Part shown: in pieces, positions 35,080 through 45,429 of the stretch
Layout: each line of letters opens with the position of its first letter
Position numbering within the stretch: position 1 is the stretch's first letter
Assembly: GCF_023065955.2 (NCBI RefSeq)
Contig: NW_026622863.1
Coordinates: 44,374,177-44,438,176 of the forward strand
DNA length: 64,000 nucleotides
Source of the DNA: Ursus arctos
Lineage: Eukaryota > Chordata > Mammalia > Carnivora > Ursidae
Direction: 5' to 3'
Translations under genes and position numbers: made by a program
The notes under the pieces: generated by a model
Told to the model about the DNA's origin: nothing
Database searches by the model: none
The model's input: the letters and a program-made list of their open reading frames with translations, nothing else

Positions 35080-35780
35080 AATTATTTTATGCTCTGGGCC
35101 CTAGGGATATGGGAGCAATAGAGTAAAATGGCTTTAGGGCTCTTGGTGGGGTTGGATTGATAGTGATAGTGCCCCAACCACAGTTTGGGGGAACTGAGAG
35201 CTGGGCCGGACATCTGAGATGGCTCATCCACATGGCTGGCAGTTGATGCCTAATGAGGGTGGGAGCATGGTAGTCACAAGGTGGTCATCCTTCTCACGTG
35301 GCAGCTAGCCTTCCCCCTGAGTGAAAATCTCAAGAGGACCAACCAAGCTGGCCTTTTCTGACTTAACCTCAGAGGTCATGCAGCACCTATGCTTACACAT
35401 GAGCTACTAAGGCCAACCCAGATTCAAGAGAAGGGGCAGTATCACTTCAAAGGCTTAGAAGGCATGTTTTAAAACTACTACAGTCTTCCTTCTGGCTGCA
35501 AAGTATTTACATGCAAAATTCACTCTTCCTACAACCTCAGAACTCTCATCTATTTTGCATCAGGCTCATAGTCAAGGTCCACAGCCTCATCGTCTAGATC
35601 AGAGCCAGGTGTTGAGGAGATCCCATTATTGCTGGAATACTGGAACTCTGGAGCACTTCCAGGGCCAGGGAAGCAGTTGCAACTATTTGGGAAAGCAATA
35701 GATGAGTATTTAGGACTGTGCTGCCTATTATGGTAGCTATCAGTCACATGCACCAATTAAATTTAAATTAAAGAAAAATG
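35080..35780 (-). other. Gene-free stretch, old repeat remains
   Basis: GGCCAACCCAGATTCAAGAG resembles an ancient medium-copy repeat. An acidic 68-codon antisense frame at 35550-35756 (ending DLDYEPDAK) matches no protein I know. Confidence 0.35.
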
Positions 35781-35975
35781 AGGAGCACCTGGGTGGCTCA
35801 ATCAGTTGGGCGTCAGACTATTGATTTGGACTTGGGAACTGATCTCCAGGTTGTGGGATGGAGCCCCGCCTTGGGCTCCTCCTTCCAGTCTGCTTGAGAT
35901 TCTTTCTCCCTCTCCATCTGCCCCTCCCCCTGCTCACACACGTGCTCTCTCTCAAATAAATAAATAAAATCTTTA
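35781..35975 (+). mobile_element. SINEC
   Basis: Complete copy starting GGAGCACCTGGGTGGCTCAA with tail AAATAAATAAATAAAATC. Confidence 0.92.
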
Positions 35976-36815
35976 ATTAATCAATTAATTAAAAATTTTA
36001 AAACCTGAAAATTCAATTCCTTCATTGCACTAGCTAAATTTTAAGCACTCAATAGCTCCATGTGGCTAGTGATTACATATTGGACAGCACAGACATAGAA
36101 CACTTCCAACCTTGCAGAAAGTTCTATAGAACAGTGCTGACTAAACAATACAAGCTCAGGTATACTCTGTGCCCCAGAAATCCTACACTGAATATATGTC
36201 TTAATCTGGAGTCTCCCAAAAGCATGCCCTGAGCCAAGGGGACAGGTGGTTGATTTGGGAGGTATTCCCAGGAAACACAGGTGAGCAGGGAAATTGGGAC
36301 CAGAGGAGAAAAAAGCCAAGAATGGTGCAGAGTCTGGACTACAGTGAGGCAAGTGAGGCGCCAGGGCACTTGCCTGCACCTGAGAATGAGTACCTCCCTA
36401 AAGTTAACACCCCACCCACCTTGCTTGTCCACCTTAGTCCCAGCCCTGAAAGGGGGACTGCTGTGAGCAGCTAGAGCTCATGCCTACAGAGCAGGGACCC
36501 TCTAAAGACTTGAGGAGTCATGCAGAATACACCTTAGAATCAACCCACTGAGAAAAAGAGAAGCAAAAGTATTTATTCACTGGCTCTCAACCCTCTCTGG
36601 TGGAAGATTGCCCCTGGGGAATTAATCCTGGCACTTCCAGCCTGTTCTGCAGGCAGACAGGAGAAAGACCTCAGATGGAGAAGAAAGATACAGGCATATG
36701 AGGTGGGAAGCTGTCAGGGTGTTCACAAACTGCCCACCAGATCTACAAGTGAGCGAAAAAATGAGCTGAGGGGATATGGTGGCGGGGCACCAGCTGGGGT
36801 GCTATGGTATATCCC
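35976..36815. other. Gene-free stretch, no feature recognised
   Basis: No exon signal found; overlapping short open frames only. Confidence 0.25.
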
Positions 36816-36819
36816 AGAA

Positions 36820-37270
36820 AACCTCCCACGGAGGGGATATGTATGAGCCTTATGGTGATGGGGAGATAAAGACAACCTAAGTGCCCATCACTGGGGGAGT
36901 AGATAAGTAAAAGTGCTGTGGGCACACCGTGGAATACAATGCAGCAGTTACAGAGAACTCGGTGTATACCACTATATGGAGAGATCTCCATAAGTTTAAA
37001 AAAAAGGGGGGGGAAAGAGATAGAACGAAATTTATAGCACAGTCCCATTTATGCAGATTGGAAATACATATACATACACAAAATCACAAACTGTAAAGAT
37101 ACATCTTTGCAGCTATATATCGAGTGTGTTAAAGTGGGTACCTGTGAGCGGGTGGGGTGGGAGTGGGGATCGGGAACAGGGAGGGGGAAACTGTGATTCT
37201 ATGTTATGATCTGAAGAATATGATTAATAACTCTCTGCACCTAAGGGCCAAGAAAAAAAATAAAGGAATG
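36820..37270 (+). mobile_element. L1 (L1M type) 3' end
   Basis: CAACCTAAGTGCCCATCACT and CGTGGAATACAATGCAGCAG, then GGGTACCTGTGAGCGG, match L1M 3' sequence order. Confidence 0.75.
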
Positions 37271-37544
37271 AAAAATATGAAGTGCCTCACATCAAAGCAA
37301 TTCCCTACCTGCTACACAATTATTATTACCGCGGGGGGTGATGATAACAAAACAACCAGAATCCGTCTGCCTTCTGGAAGCCCTCCTCATCGCCTTCTTC
37401 CCAGGCAGCCCCTCCAGTCCCCAGCAAGTTCTCTTGCCCCCAGCGAAGGAGGAGCTCCCTACCCTTTCATGCTACCCAGAGGGAGAGACAGGAGAACTGG
37501 CTGGCTATGACTCCCGAAGGTTCTCATCTTCTTCTCTGGCTGTG

Positions 37545-37720
37545 TATAGAATAGGGGGTAAGCACATGAGACTCCGTCCAAACCCCAGCTCTGCCATTAG
37601 CCAGCTGTGGGACCTTAGGCAAGTCATTTTTCCTTCCTGTGCCTCAATTTTCTCGCCGGTAAAATGGGGACAAGCATAAAAGGAACAACTCACAAGAATG
37701 TTCAGAGCATAAAATGAGTT
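37545..37720 (+). mobile_element. MIR
   Basis: CCAGCTCTGCCATTAGCCAG and CTGTGCCTCAATTTTCTCG identify a MIR about 430 bp before the interferon ATG. Confidence 0.8.
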
Positions 37721-37923
37721 CCCAGAACAAGCTTAAACCGATGGAGGGAAGCTCCCTCTCTTGTATCCGAGCAGGCTCACCGCACACACCTTGCCTCAGT
37801 CCCTGCCCTGCGGTGACCACTTCCTCTCCCTCCACCTGTCTTGGCCTCAATCAGCATATTCCCAAAATTCCAGAAATTCCTAAACTGAGTCAGGGACTCC
37901 TTAGGCTCCTGGAATCGAATTTC

Positions 37924-37937
37924 AGTTTCTCTTTCGT
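37924..37937 (+). promoter_or_regulatory. ISRE upstream of the IFNL1-type gene
   Basis: AGTTTCTCTTTCGT matches the interferon-stimulated response element AGTTTCNNTTTC. It lies about 225 bp before the ATG. IRF3/IRF7 or ISGF3 would be the expected binders. A partial NF-kB-like GGGACTCC lies just upstream at 37893-37900. Confidence 0.65.
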
Positions 37938-38058
37938 TCTCTGAAGAGCTCTGGGCTTATCTGGCCCCACCCCCACCTGTGAGCTCACCTGACTCCGCAC
38001 CTGGCCCCACCCCCTCATGCCTTTAGAGTCATTGTGAAAAGCGCGATTTCCATTTGCC

Positions 38059-38068
38059 TTTTCGCTTT
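38059..38068 (-). promoter_or_regulatory. IRF-type element, proximal promoter of the IFNL1-type gene
   Basis: The minus strand reads AAAGCGAAAA, containing the IRF core AANNGAAA. It lies 81 bp before the ATG. Together with the ISRE 120 bp upstream it makes virus-inducible control likely. Confidence 0.5.
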
Positions 38069-38117
38069 ACACACATCAGCCAGGGTTGCTCATTTAGCCT
38101 GGCTAAAAAGCGGAGCC

Positions 38118-38252
38118 ATGCAGCCAGGGAAGCAGTTGCGATTTGACCATGGCCATGGCGTGGGTCCTGGTGCTGGTGATTGCGGGGCTGAGCTTGGCCA
38201 GAGCTGCCCCTGTCCCCACTTCCAAGCCCACCACAACCTGGAAGGGCTGTGA
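38118..38252 (+). other. Out-of-frame upstream ATG overlapping the interferon start
   Basis: An ATG at 38118 opens a 44-codon frame that overlaps the interferon ATG (38149) in another frame and stops at 38252. Its context (G at -3, C at +4) is moderate. It matters only if transcription starts upstream of 38118. A TAAAAAG stretch at 38104 could act as a TATA-like box, placing the start downstream and leaving the uORF out. Confidence 0.35.
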
Positions 38253-39962
38253 CATTGGCAGGTTCAAATCTCTGTCACCAAGGGAGCTGGAGGCCTTCAG
38301 GAAGGCCAAAGATGCTTTGGTGAGTCCCCGTTGTTGTGGTTAACCCTACTCCTTCTGCGTTGGCCCAGGTGCTGCCTGGCTACTGTGGGCTACCCTCCAT
38401 TCTCCTGCTATGCGCTAGCCTCTAGCTTTTCAGCCATGGCTAAACTCTGTCCTTGCTGCTATGGGTTAAACTCAAGCCCTCCTGCGAGGTCAACCTTCAT
38501 CCTTGCTGCTATGGGCTAGCCTCCAGCCCTCCTACTGTGGGCTAACCTCTGCTTTTACTCTGTAGGAAAATTCACTAAAAAACTGGAGTTGCAGCTCCCG
38601 CCTCTTCCCTAGAAACCGAGACCTGAGACAGCTGCAGGTGAGTTGGAAGCGAAGCCACCCTTACCCTCACCTGGCCCCTCTCCCTCACTCCTTAAGTGGC
38701 CCCTTACCTCCTTTATCTCACCTGTCATCCCCTCTGTCTGGTGTCTCCTCACCTGTCCTGTGCCCCTGTCCTTCCTCAACTGCTCCCTTGACCCCATCCC
38801 TCCCTTAGGTCCCTTTCTATCGTCTCTCTGCCTGTACCCATGTCCCTATCTCTTTCACCTGTCCCCGTCACTCTTACCTAATTCCTTCTCATTTCTCTTT
38901 TCTCTCTCCTGGGTCTATCTCCCACCCAAGACCCTTGCCCTGGCCCGCTGTCACTGTTCACTCTCAATTTCAATTCCCTCCTCCCCTCTCAGCTGTCCTC
39001 ACCGCTGACTCTCACCTGTGTCCCCCATCATCTTTCTTCCACTGCTCTTTCCCAGAGTCCGCGCCTCCATCCCTCATCTTGGTCACCTGTGCACCCAACC
39101 GCCCCCTTCCACCTGGTTCCCTAACCTGTCTGTTCACCCATCCCCATCCCGTCTCTCCAAATTTCTGTGACCCCCATGAGCCACGTTTCACTCTCCCATT
39201 TCACTCTTTCACCAGTATCTTCCCTTAGGTTTCTGCCTCTTCTGTATCCTTCATCTGCATCCTTCCTCATGTGTTCCTTTCTCCTGCCTCCCTTTCACCT
39301 GGTCCATCACCGGTCCCCATCCTGCGTCACATATCACCTGCCCTCCTTCCCTGCACTCCCGACCTGTCCCCACTTAATGGGCCTTCTTGCCTACGTTTCC
39401 TCATCTTTCCACCTTGCCTATTCTTTCTCACCTCTCCTCAGGTGTGGGAACGCCCCGTGGCCTTGGAGGCTGAGCTGATCTTGACGCTGAAGGTCCTGGA
39501 GACCATGGCTGACAGGTCCCAGGGGGGCATCCTGGACCAGCCCCTTCACACACTGCGCCACATCCACTCTGAGCTCCAGGCCTGTGTGAGTGCTCGGGGC
39601 AGCGGGGTCCTATCTGTGGGTTCTGGGCATAGGGGACCTCACCTCTCTGCCCCAGGCCCTGCCTCACACACCACCCTCCTCTGTCCACAGGTTGAGACTC
39701 AGCCCACAGCAGGTCCCCAGCCCCAAGGCCGCCTCCACCACTGGCTGCACCGGCTCTCAGAGGCCTCAAAGAAAGTGAGTGACTCGAGGGGGATGGATGC
39801 CTGGGCCCTGGGTAAGGGAAGAGGAGGATGCCCAGGCAATGACAGCATGTTCCCCTTTCACAGGAGTCTCAAGGCTGCCTCGAGGCCTCTGTCCTCTTCA
39901 ACCTCTTCCGCCTCCTTAAAAAGGACTTGGAATGTGTCGCCAGTGGAGACCTGTGTGTCTGA
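38149..39962 (+). CDS. IFNL1: Interferon lambda, IFNL1-type with IFNL3-like parts (189 aa)
   Basis: Secreted type III interferon for IFNLR1/IL10RB. Coding exons are 38149-38319, 38566-38637, 39442-39585, 39691-39774 and 39864-39962, all GT-AG with phase 0 breaks (57+24+48+28+32 residues). Residues 1-20 form a signal peptide. The mature start PVPTSKPTTT and the sequon N63-W-S are IFNL1 features. RLFPR..DLRQLQ in exon 2 and the C-terminus CVASGDLCV are IFNL2/3 features. Cysteines are at 34, 66, 129, 162, 181 and 188. The helix F region FNLFRLLKKDL ends the fold. The first ATG (38149) has an optimal context, ACCATGG; a second in-frame ATG at 38155 is also possible. Compared with human IFNL1, exon 2 is two codons shorter. 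The symbol follows position and N-terminus; IFNL3-like would be an equally fair label. Confidence 0.93.
38320..38565 (+). repeat. Minisatellite filling intron 1 of the IFNL1-type gene
   Basis: Seven or eight imperfect 24-26 bp units (type CTGCTATGGGCTAGCCTC) run from about 38331 to 38556. They occupy nearly the whole 246-bp intron, up to the TTTTACTCTGTAG acceptor. Unit starts are near 38379, 38404, 38430, 38455, 38481, 38505 and 38531. Confidence 0.75.
38638..39441 (+). repeat. CT-rich CACCTGT tract, intron 2 of the IFNL1-type gene
   Basis: About 800 bp of strongly pyrimidine-rich sequence with repeated CACCTGT/CACCTGCC words and no interspersed repeat. Long open frames across it are compositional artefacts. 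Confidence 0.7.
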
Positions 39963-40004
39963 GGACCTGGACCCACCCCCAGCCCATCTAGAACCCCAGA
40001 CCTT

Positions 40005-40060
40005 ATTTATGCACTAAGCCCCAGCCCTGCCTTAAGTTATTTCCTCTCGCCCCTTATTTA
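40005..40060 (+). promoter_or_regulatory. AU-rich elements in the interferon 3'UTR
   Basis: Two CTTATTTATG copies (ATTTA at 40005-40009 and 40056-40060) lie 40-100 bp after the stop. This is the class of element that makes cytokine mRNAs unstable through TTP/HuR-type proteins. Function is inferred. Confidence 0.5.
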
Positions 40061-40127
40061 TGAAGCCAAAGCACTGACCTATACCCAAAAGAAATGCTTG
40101 TTTTTCTACTTTTATACAACATGCACA

Positions 40128-40133
40128 AATAAA
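40128..40133 (+). terminator. Poly(A) signal AATAAA of the IFNL1-type gene
   Basis: AATAAA lies 166 bp after the stop codon, and a TG-rich downstream stretch follows from about 40170. It predicts a short 3'UTR ending near 40150. Confidence 0.7.
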
Positions 40134-40169
40134 CAGAAAGGAATTGGAACCTTTATGATACGTGAATCC

Positions 40170-40440
40170 TTGAGTGCGTGTATGATTGTGAGTCTGTGAC
40201 TGAGTGTGGGTGTCTGGGTGGTGTAGGTAAAATGTGTAACTGGCTGTGTATATTTGTGTGTGTCTGATTTCTGCAACTGTGTGCGTGTATGGATTTAAGC
40301 GAGGGTCTGCCTGAACCTGGGTCTGACCGCGGATGCATGACGGCAAGTTCATGCCCACATGTGTGCCGTTCTGTGTGCATGTACACACATGTTTATAAGT
40401 GTCTCTGTCCATCCCTGTCTGTATGAACTGGGTATCTCTC
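40170..40440 (+). repeat. TG-rich degenerate tract
   Basis: Irregular TGTG-rich sequence after the interferon poly(A) site, probably an eroded (TG)n. Confidence 0.6.
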
Positions 40441-40639
40441 TGTTGCATGGGTACCTAGGACAAATAGAGGTCTAATCAAGATGCTTTATCCTGTTATGAG
40501 TATCAAAAGCCCAACTCAAATGGGGAAAGCAAAAATGAGTTTATTATCACACATAACAAAAAGTCAGCTGGCAGGGCTGTTCTAGGACTGATTAATTCAT
40601 TATTCAATAACACCATTAGGAACTAAATTCTTTCCATTT

Positions 40640-40870
40640 CTGTTGGCTGATTCTTACGCTGGCTACCTCATGGTCTCAAGATGGCAGCCACAGCTCCAGC
40701 TGTCACAACCAACCACCTCAAACTTAATGGAGTAAAACAACAACCATTTTATCCTGCTCACAGATTCTGTGGGTCACAAATTCGGACAAGGCTCAATGTG
40801 GATAGCTTACCTCTGCTCCACAGTGTCTGGGGCCCTGACTCTCCTTCCATAGTTTTTCTTTTTTTTTTTT
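40640..40870 (+). mobile_element. Ancient medium-copy repeat (family not assigned)
   Basis: ATGGAGTAAAACAACAACCA and CAGATTCTGTGGGTCACAAA are typical of an ancient mammalian repeat. Confidence 0.5.
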
Positions 40871-40896
40871 TTCCCTGTTGTTGTTGTTGTTGTTTT

Positions 40897-41091
40897 TTAA
40901 GATTTATTTATTTATTTTGAGAGAGAGAGAGAGTGCATGCACGTGCATGGGGGGGAGGGGCAGAGGGAGAAAGAGAGAAGCAGACTCCCCTCTGAGCAGG
41001 CAGCCCAACGTGGCGCTCAATCCCAGGACCCTGAGATCATGACCTGAGCAGGAGGCAGACGCTTAACCAACTGAGACACCCAGGGGCCCCA
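40897..41091 (-). mobile_element. SINEC
   Basis: Antisense copy starting TTAAGATTTATTTATTTATT after a (TTG)n run and ending ACACCCAGGGGCCCC. Confidence 0.9.
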
Positions 41092-41812
41092 ATAAATAAA
41101 ATATTTTTTAAAAAATAAATAAAATAAAAGCAAAGAAAACCTTCCAGAGAAACTCCCTATTGGATGTGCATGCTTGTCTCATTGGCTAGAATTTAGTCAC
41201 ATGCCTAAGCCTAAAGCAATCAGTGGCAAGGAAGATGTAAGTTGCCCAGCCCATGGCATGAATTTCTTTCCCCTTTGCCTGACACCTGCTTCTTAGGATT
41301 CCCTTGGAGTTTGAAATAGCCATCCAACTGCCATAAATTAATTAATTTATGTAAGGAATTTAAAACAGTTCTTGACACAGGTTAAGCCCCACATATGTGT
41401 TTATTGCTGTTACTCTTATTATTTTAGAATTCTTTTTCTTCCCTGATGCAAACAAAACTCTTCCATGTGTTCTCTTCCTTCCTGCTTAGTTCACTAGTAG
41501 GAGGATGTAAGTTCTGGAGTTGTGTTGGCCATTTTGTGACCAAGAGGCAAGGAGCCTAGAATATGAAGATATTCTTCTAAGGAAGGTGGACCTAAAGAGT
41601 AGGAAATTGGGTCCTTGGTGATATCAATGAGCTGTTGCACCAAACCTCCAACCCTCCTAACTCCGGACTTCTTATTAAATGAGATAACCAAATGTCTTAA
41701 GTCATGTTAATTGGGTTTTCTGTCTTTTGCAGCCAGATGTATCCTCATAAACCCACCTCTGTATGCCCAGCATGGAACCTAGAGAAGGTAGTGAATTAAT
41801 ATTTGATAATAT
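41092..41812. other. Gene-free stretch, no feature recognised
   Basis: Old AT-rich sequence with no exon signals. Confidence 0.25.
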
Positions 41813-41910
41813 GGGGTGCCTGGCTGGCTCAGTTGGTAGAGCATGCATGCAACTCTTGATCTCAGGGTCGTGAGTTCAAGCCCCATGTTGGGCATAGAGC
41901 TTACATTATC
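41813..41910 (+). mobile_element. SINEC, short type
   Basis: GGGGTGCCTGGCTGGCTCAG with B box GAGTTCAAGCCCC. Confidence 0.85.
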
Positions 41911-42089
41911 AAACATATATATTTGCCAGTTAACATTTGAATCATATAGGAGATATCTGAATTCTGGCATATGACTCTCTTCGATAGGCATGCTGGAATT
42001 ACAGTTGCAAATCCCTTCTCGGAGATGCCAAGGCCTAATAAAAATTTTTGAACTGGATATATTTTGGTTTGGCCTGTTCCGCATCCATT

Positions 42090-42440
42090 TCTCCTGATAA
42101 AGCTCCTCAATTTTCCTTTGGGGAATAACTCCGTTTTCCTACTCCTTCATTTGGCTGAACGTATGACTCAGGTTGGCTCAGTCGGAGCACTCCATCTCCA
42201 GAGCACAGTGGCAAGCCCTCCCTTGTCCCTGCTCACGACAGCCTCTGTGTCCGCTGTTCCCTGTGCCTGGGACATGTCCTACTACTCTCCTGCCAACGAG
42301 AAGTCTTCACCTGGCCAGTTCCCACTCATCCATATGTCTCAGCTAATACCACCTTCTCCTTCAAAAACCCTTCTGCATGGTGCACTGGGGTTCCTATTGC
42401 TTTTATATGCCTAAAAGCTTTCCCATCCTACTTTTCTGGT
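42090..42440 (+). mobile_element. L2 fragment
   Basis: CCTGCTCACGACAGCCTCTG and TTCCCTGTGCCTGGGACATG are diverged L2 3' sequence. Confidence 0.5.
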
Positions 42441-43039
42441 GACTGTTTAGGTTCAATCGTATGAAATTGCCAATGTTCTGCCATTTCTAACCTACAAAAC
42501 CGGCGATTTCATGTGGTTCGATCTAATATTATTTTAGTAAACCCCTCCCCCAGGCCACACAACCCAGACACGTGACCCCCCTACCTGGCCAATCAAAGCA
42601 TTGCATTGCCTTGGATACTACAGTTGGAGCAGGAATGTCATGTGACTCCAGTCAGACCAATCAGAGCCCTTCCCTGATTTTTTTCTCATTTAGTATTGGA
42701 GGAGATTTTGCCATTTTACCTTTGGGGCTATGGTGCTAGAAGCATCAACTCTGTGTCTGTAAATAAATGGCCATTTTCCTCACCACGTGTTGTTGAAGAG
42801 GATGAATCTGAGCTGGGAGAAACAGAGAAGAGAAATGAGTGAGTAAAGTGCCTGGGTGGAATTGAGTCTGGGTTCCAATCTCTAAGGCCAAGTTCCTTGT
42901 GGCTTTCCCCCTAATTGTCTACTTCCAAGGTATATGAGCCAACGATGCCCACTTTTTATGTCTAATGCAGGGAAGCTGAGTTCTTGTCACTTGCTACCTA
43001 AAGACTCTGAACTAATACGTGTCCCTGAACCTCGGGGCA

Positions 43040-43215
43040 GGAGCAGGCAGCTCTGCTGGGTTCCCAATCTCCTGCACTTCTTACAGCAATAGGGCTGCGA
43101 TTGCCCTCAGCTCCAGGAGGGCAGGGACTGAGTCTGTCTTGGTCACTCCTGGGTCTCCAGTGCCCAGTACAGGGCCAGGCACAGAAGAGACACTCAGACA
43201 TTCCCCTCGGATGAT
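43040..43215 (+). mobile_element. L2 3' end
   Basis: CTCCAGGAGGGCAGGGACTG and CCCAGTACAGGGCCAGGCAC are typical of L2 ends. Confidence 0.7.
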
Positions 43216-43489
43216 ACTATGCCCTCTCTCACCTCGTGTACCTGTTCCTTGGGTTTAGAGCTCTCAATTTTGAAAAACAAGCATGGCATTGGCACTGATA
43301 AATATTTCTCTACCAAATGGTGTTACAGGTGAAGGAAGGCGGTTGGAGTGTTATCCAAAGAGCTGAACTGGGGACCATGTTGGTCCCAGATATGTCAATG
43401 GGTGGATACCAAATTCTGAGATGGCAGTTCCTAATTTCGTTTTGAAGGCACGTACACCCCACCCCAAAGCTTGGGTCTCCATGGAAATC

Positions 43490-44010
43490 AGACTGTATAC
43501 CACTTCTACGGACAACCCTCCATTGGCTTCACATAGCTCTGAGAATAAAATCTTGACTCTTGACCCCAGCCCACAAGGTTCTGCAGAATCTGTTCCCTGC
43601 TTGTCTCTCCCCCCGCCTCCCCTCCCACTTGCTCCGGTCCAGGCATACTACCTCCAAAACAGCAAGCACCCTTTCCTCAGGGCCTTTGCACATGCTATTC
43701 ACTTTGCCTGGAATGTTTTTCCCTGGCTCTTCCTATAAGGGATTTCTTCAGCTCCAGCACCACACTTCTTGAGCCCGCAACCTAAAGTAGGCCTCCCAGT
43801 CATCCCGTCTCATCCTGTTCTCATTCGTTCCTTGGCACTTGTTTACCCCGACACATTATTTACATGCTTGTTTACTGTCAACCCCCTTCTAGCTCCACGG
43901 GGCAGGGGTTTCTTGTTTTGTTTTATGCAACTATTTTGTTCACTGTTGTATCCCCTGCACAGGGCCAGGTACACGGTACATGCTCAATAAAGCTTTATTG
44001 GGTGAATCAG
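43490..44010 (+). mobile_element. L2 3' end
   Basis: CCCACAAGGTTCTGCAGAAT, CAGGGCCTTTGCACATGCTA, CACGGGGCAGGGGTTTCTTG and ATGCTCAATAAAGC follow the L2 order. Confidence 0.85.
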
Positions 44011-44014
44011 AGAC

Positions 44015-44310
44015 AATATAGTCAGATGGTTGGGTGTGCAGGATTTGGAGGCAGTAAACTTTCCAATCATTGTGCTGCCATTTCGTGGCTGTGTGATCTT
44101 GGGCAAACTCCTTAACCTCTCTGAACTTCAGATTCCTCCTCTAGAAAACTGGCTGCACATACTACACAGATCTGTTGCAGAGGATAAATGCAATCACACT
44201 GGGTAACTCCATTTTGCTGGGCTCTGGGTTGCAAACTCTCTACTTGCATTGGGGAGGGTTCGTGAGCACAGTGCCTGGCGTGTGGGAAGCCCTCAGTATC
44301 CAGGAGTCGT
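44015..44310 (+). mobile_element. MIR
   Basis: GGCTGTGTGATCTTGGGCAA and CACAGTGCCTGGCGTGTGG are MIR landmarks. Confidence 0.8.
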
Positions 44311-44799
44311 GATGATGGAGATGGATGTGTGGCTGGGCCCCTGGGTGAGGGAGCCTCATGGCCTGTGAGTCTCTGGTGCTTCTGTCCTTGCTGCCTCCCA
44401 CCCTGTCTGCCCAGATCCATCCCCCTCCCTCCTGCTCTGTTTCTATTTCTGTCTTTCTCTCCTCCTCCCCAGGCCTCAGGGGGCCCCTGGCTGGCAAGAA
44501 GCCTTCTTCCTCCTTCTCCAGGATCAGGAAGCATTTTTCACTGCAGGCCTTCCCCTCCCCAAGGGCTGGGGCACCCCACCCCACCAACTTCCCTTCCCCA
44601 GCCACAGCCCTCAGCCTCACCTGAGAAACTCCTCTCCCCCACACCGTCCTCTGTGCTCCCAGCAGACTCCCTCTGCACCTAGGATCCCCCAGATTCCACA
44701 CAGCAACCAATGAGCTTTTTCCCTCATCCCCTCCCCAAGGCTGACTGGATACCCATGCTCGGCCAGGGTCTGGGGGGCCATTCCTTAGCCACCAGACAG

Positions 44800-45030
44800 A
44801 CACCAGAGGCAATACAGTGTAGCAGTGAGGGTAGACAGAGGTCAAACTGCCAGCTCCCTTATTTCTTCACTTGGGGGCCTTGGGCAAGTGACTTTCACTT
44901 CTCCCTGGTTCAGATTCCTGACTGTAAAATGGGACCAAACATACCTACTCCAGTTAGCTGTTGGACCTGAGAGAGAGGAGCTGGGCTTAGCACAATGCCA
45001 GTGTGTGGAATGGACATCCAGCAAATGCTC
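44800..45030 (+). mobile_element. MIR
   Basis: CCTTGGGCAAGTGACTTTCA and CCTGACTGTAAAATGGGACC identify the MIR. Confidence 0.8.
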
Positions 45031-45034
45031 AGCA

Positions 45035-45275
45035 GAATTCTGTGGTTAAGAATACAGCCTCACAAGTCAGGCTGCCTGCCTTTTTAAATCCCAATTTTGC
45101 TATTTCCTGCGCTGGTTCTGTGACCATGGGCAAGTTAATTTTTCTGGGCCTCAATTTCCTCATCTGCAAAACGGGATAACAGCACTGGACATCCAGGGCT
45201 GTTTAGCAGATTAAATGAGTGCTTGGCATATAGTAAGCACTCGCTAAATGTTAGCTAGTATTATTTTTATTATTC
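45035..45275 (+). mobile_element. MIR, nearly complete
   Basis: CTGTGACCATGGGCAAGTTA, TCAATTTCCTCATCTGCAAA and GTAAGCACTCGCTAAATGTT run in MIR order. Confidence 0.9.
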
Positions 45276-45429
45276 CCCACCTCTCTCTCAGGGGACCGGA
45301 AACTATTTCAAAAGTCTCCCTGGTCCCAACTAGCCATCCTTCAGGCAGTCTCACTTGAGTCCTTATGCTGTAATCCAGGTCACGCACACACATACACCCC
45401 AAGACAGACACACACAGAGGTCAGCAGAG

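Noticed and set aside
35550..35756. 68-codon antisense frame with an acidic C-terminus
   Set aside because: No homology recognised, no splice or promoter signals, lies in old repeat sequence.
39271..40017. 248-codon unspliced frame over the interferon gene
   Set aside because: It reads through introns 2-4; the spliced model with five consensus-phase exons is far better supported.
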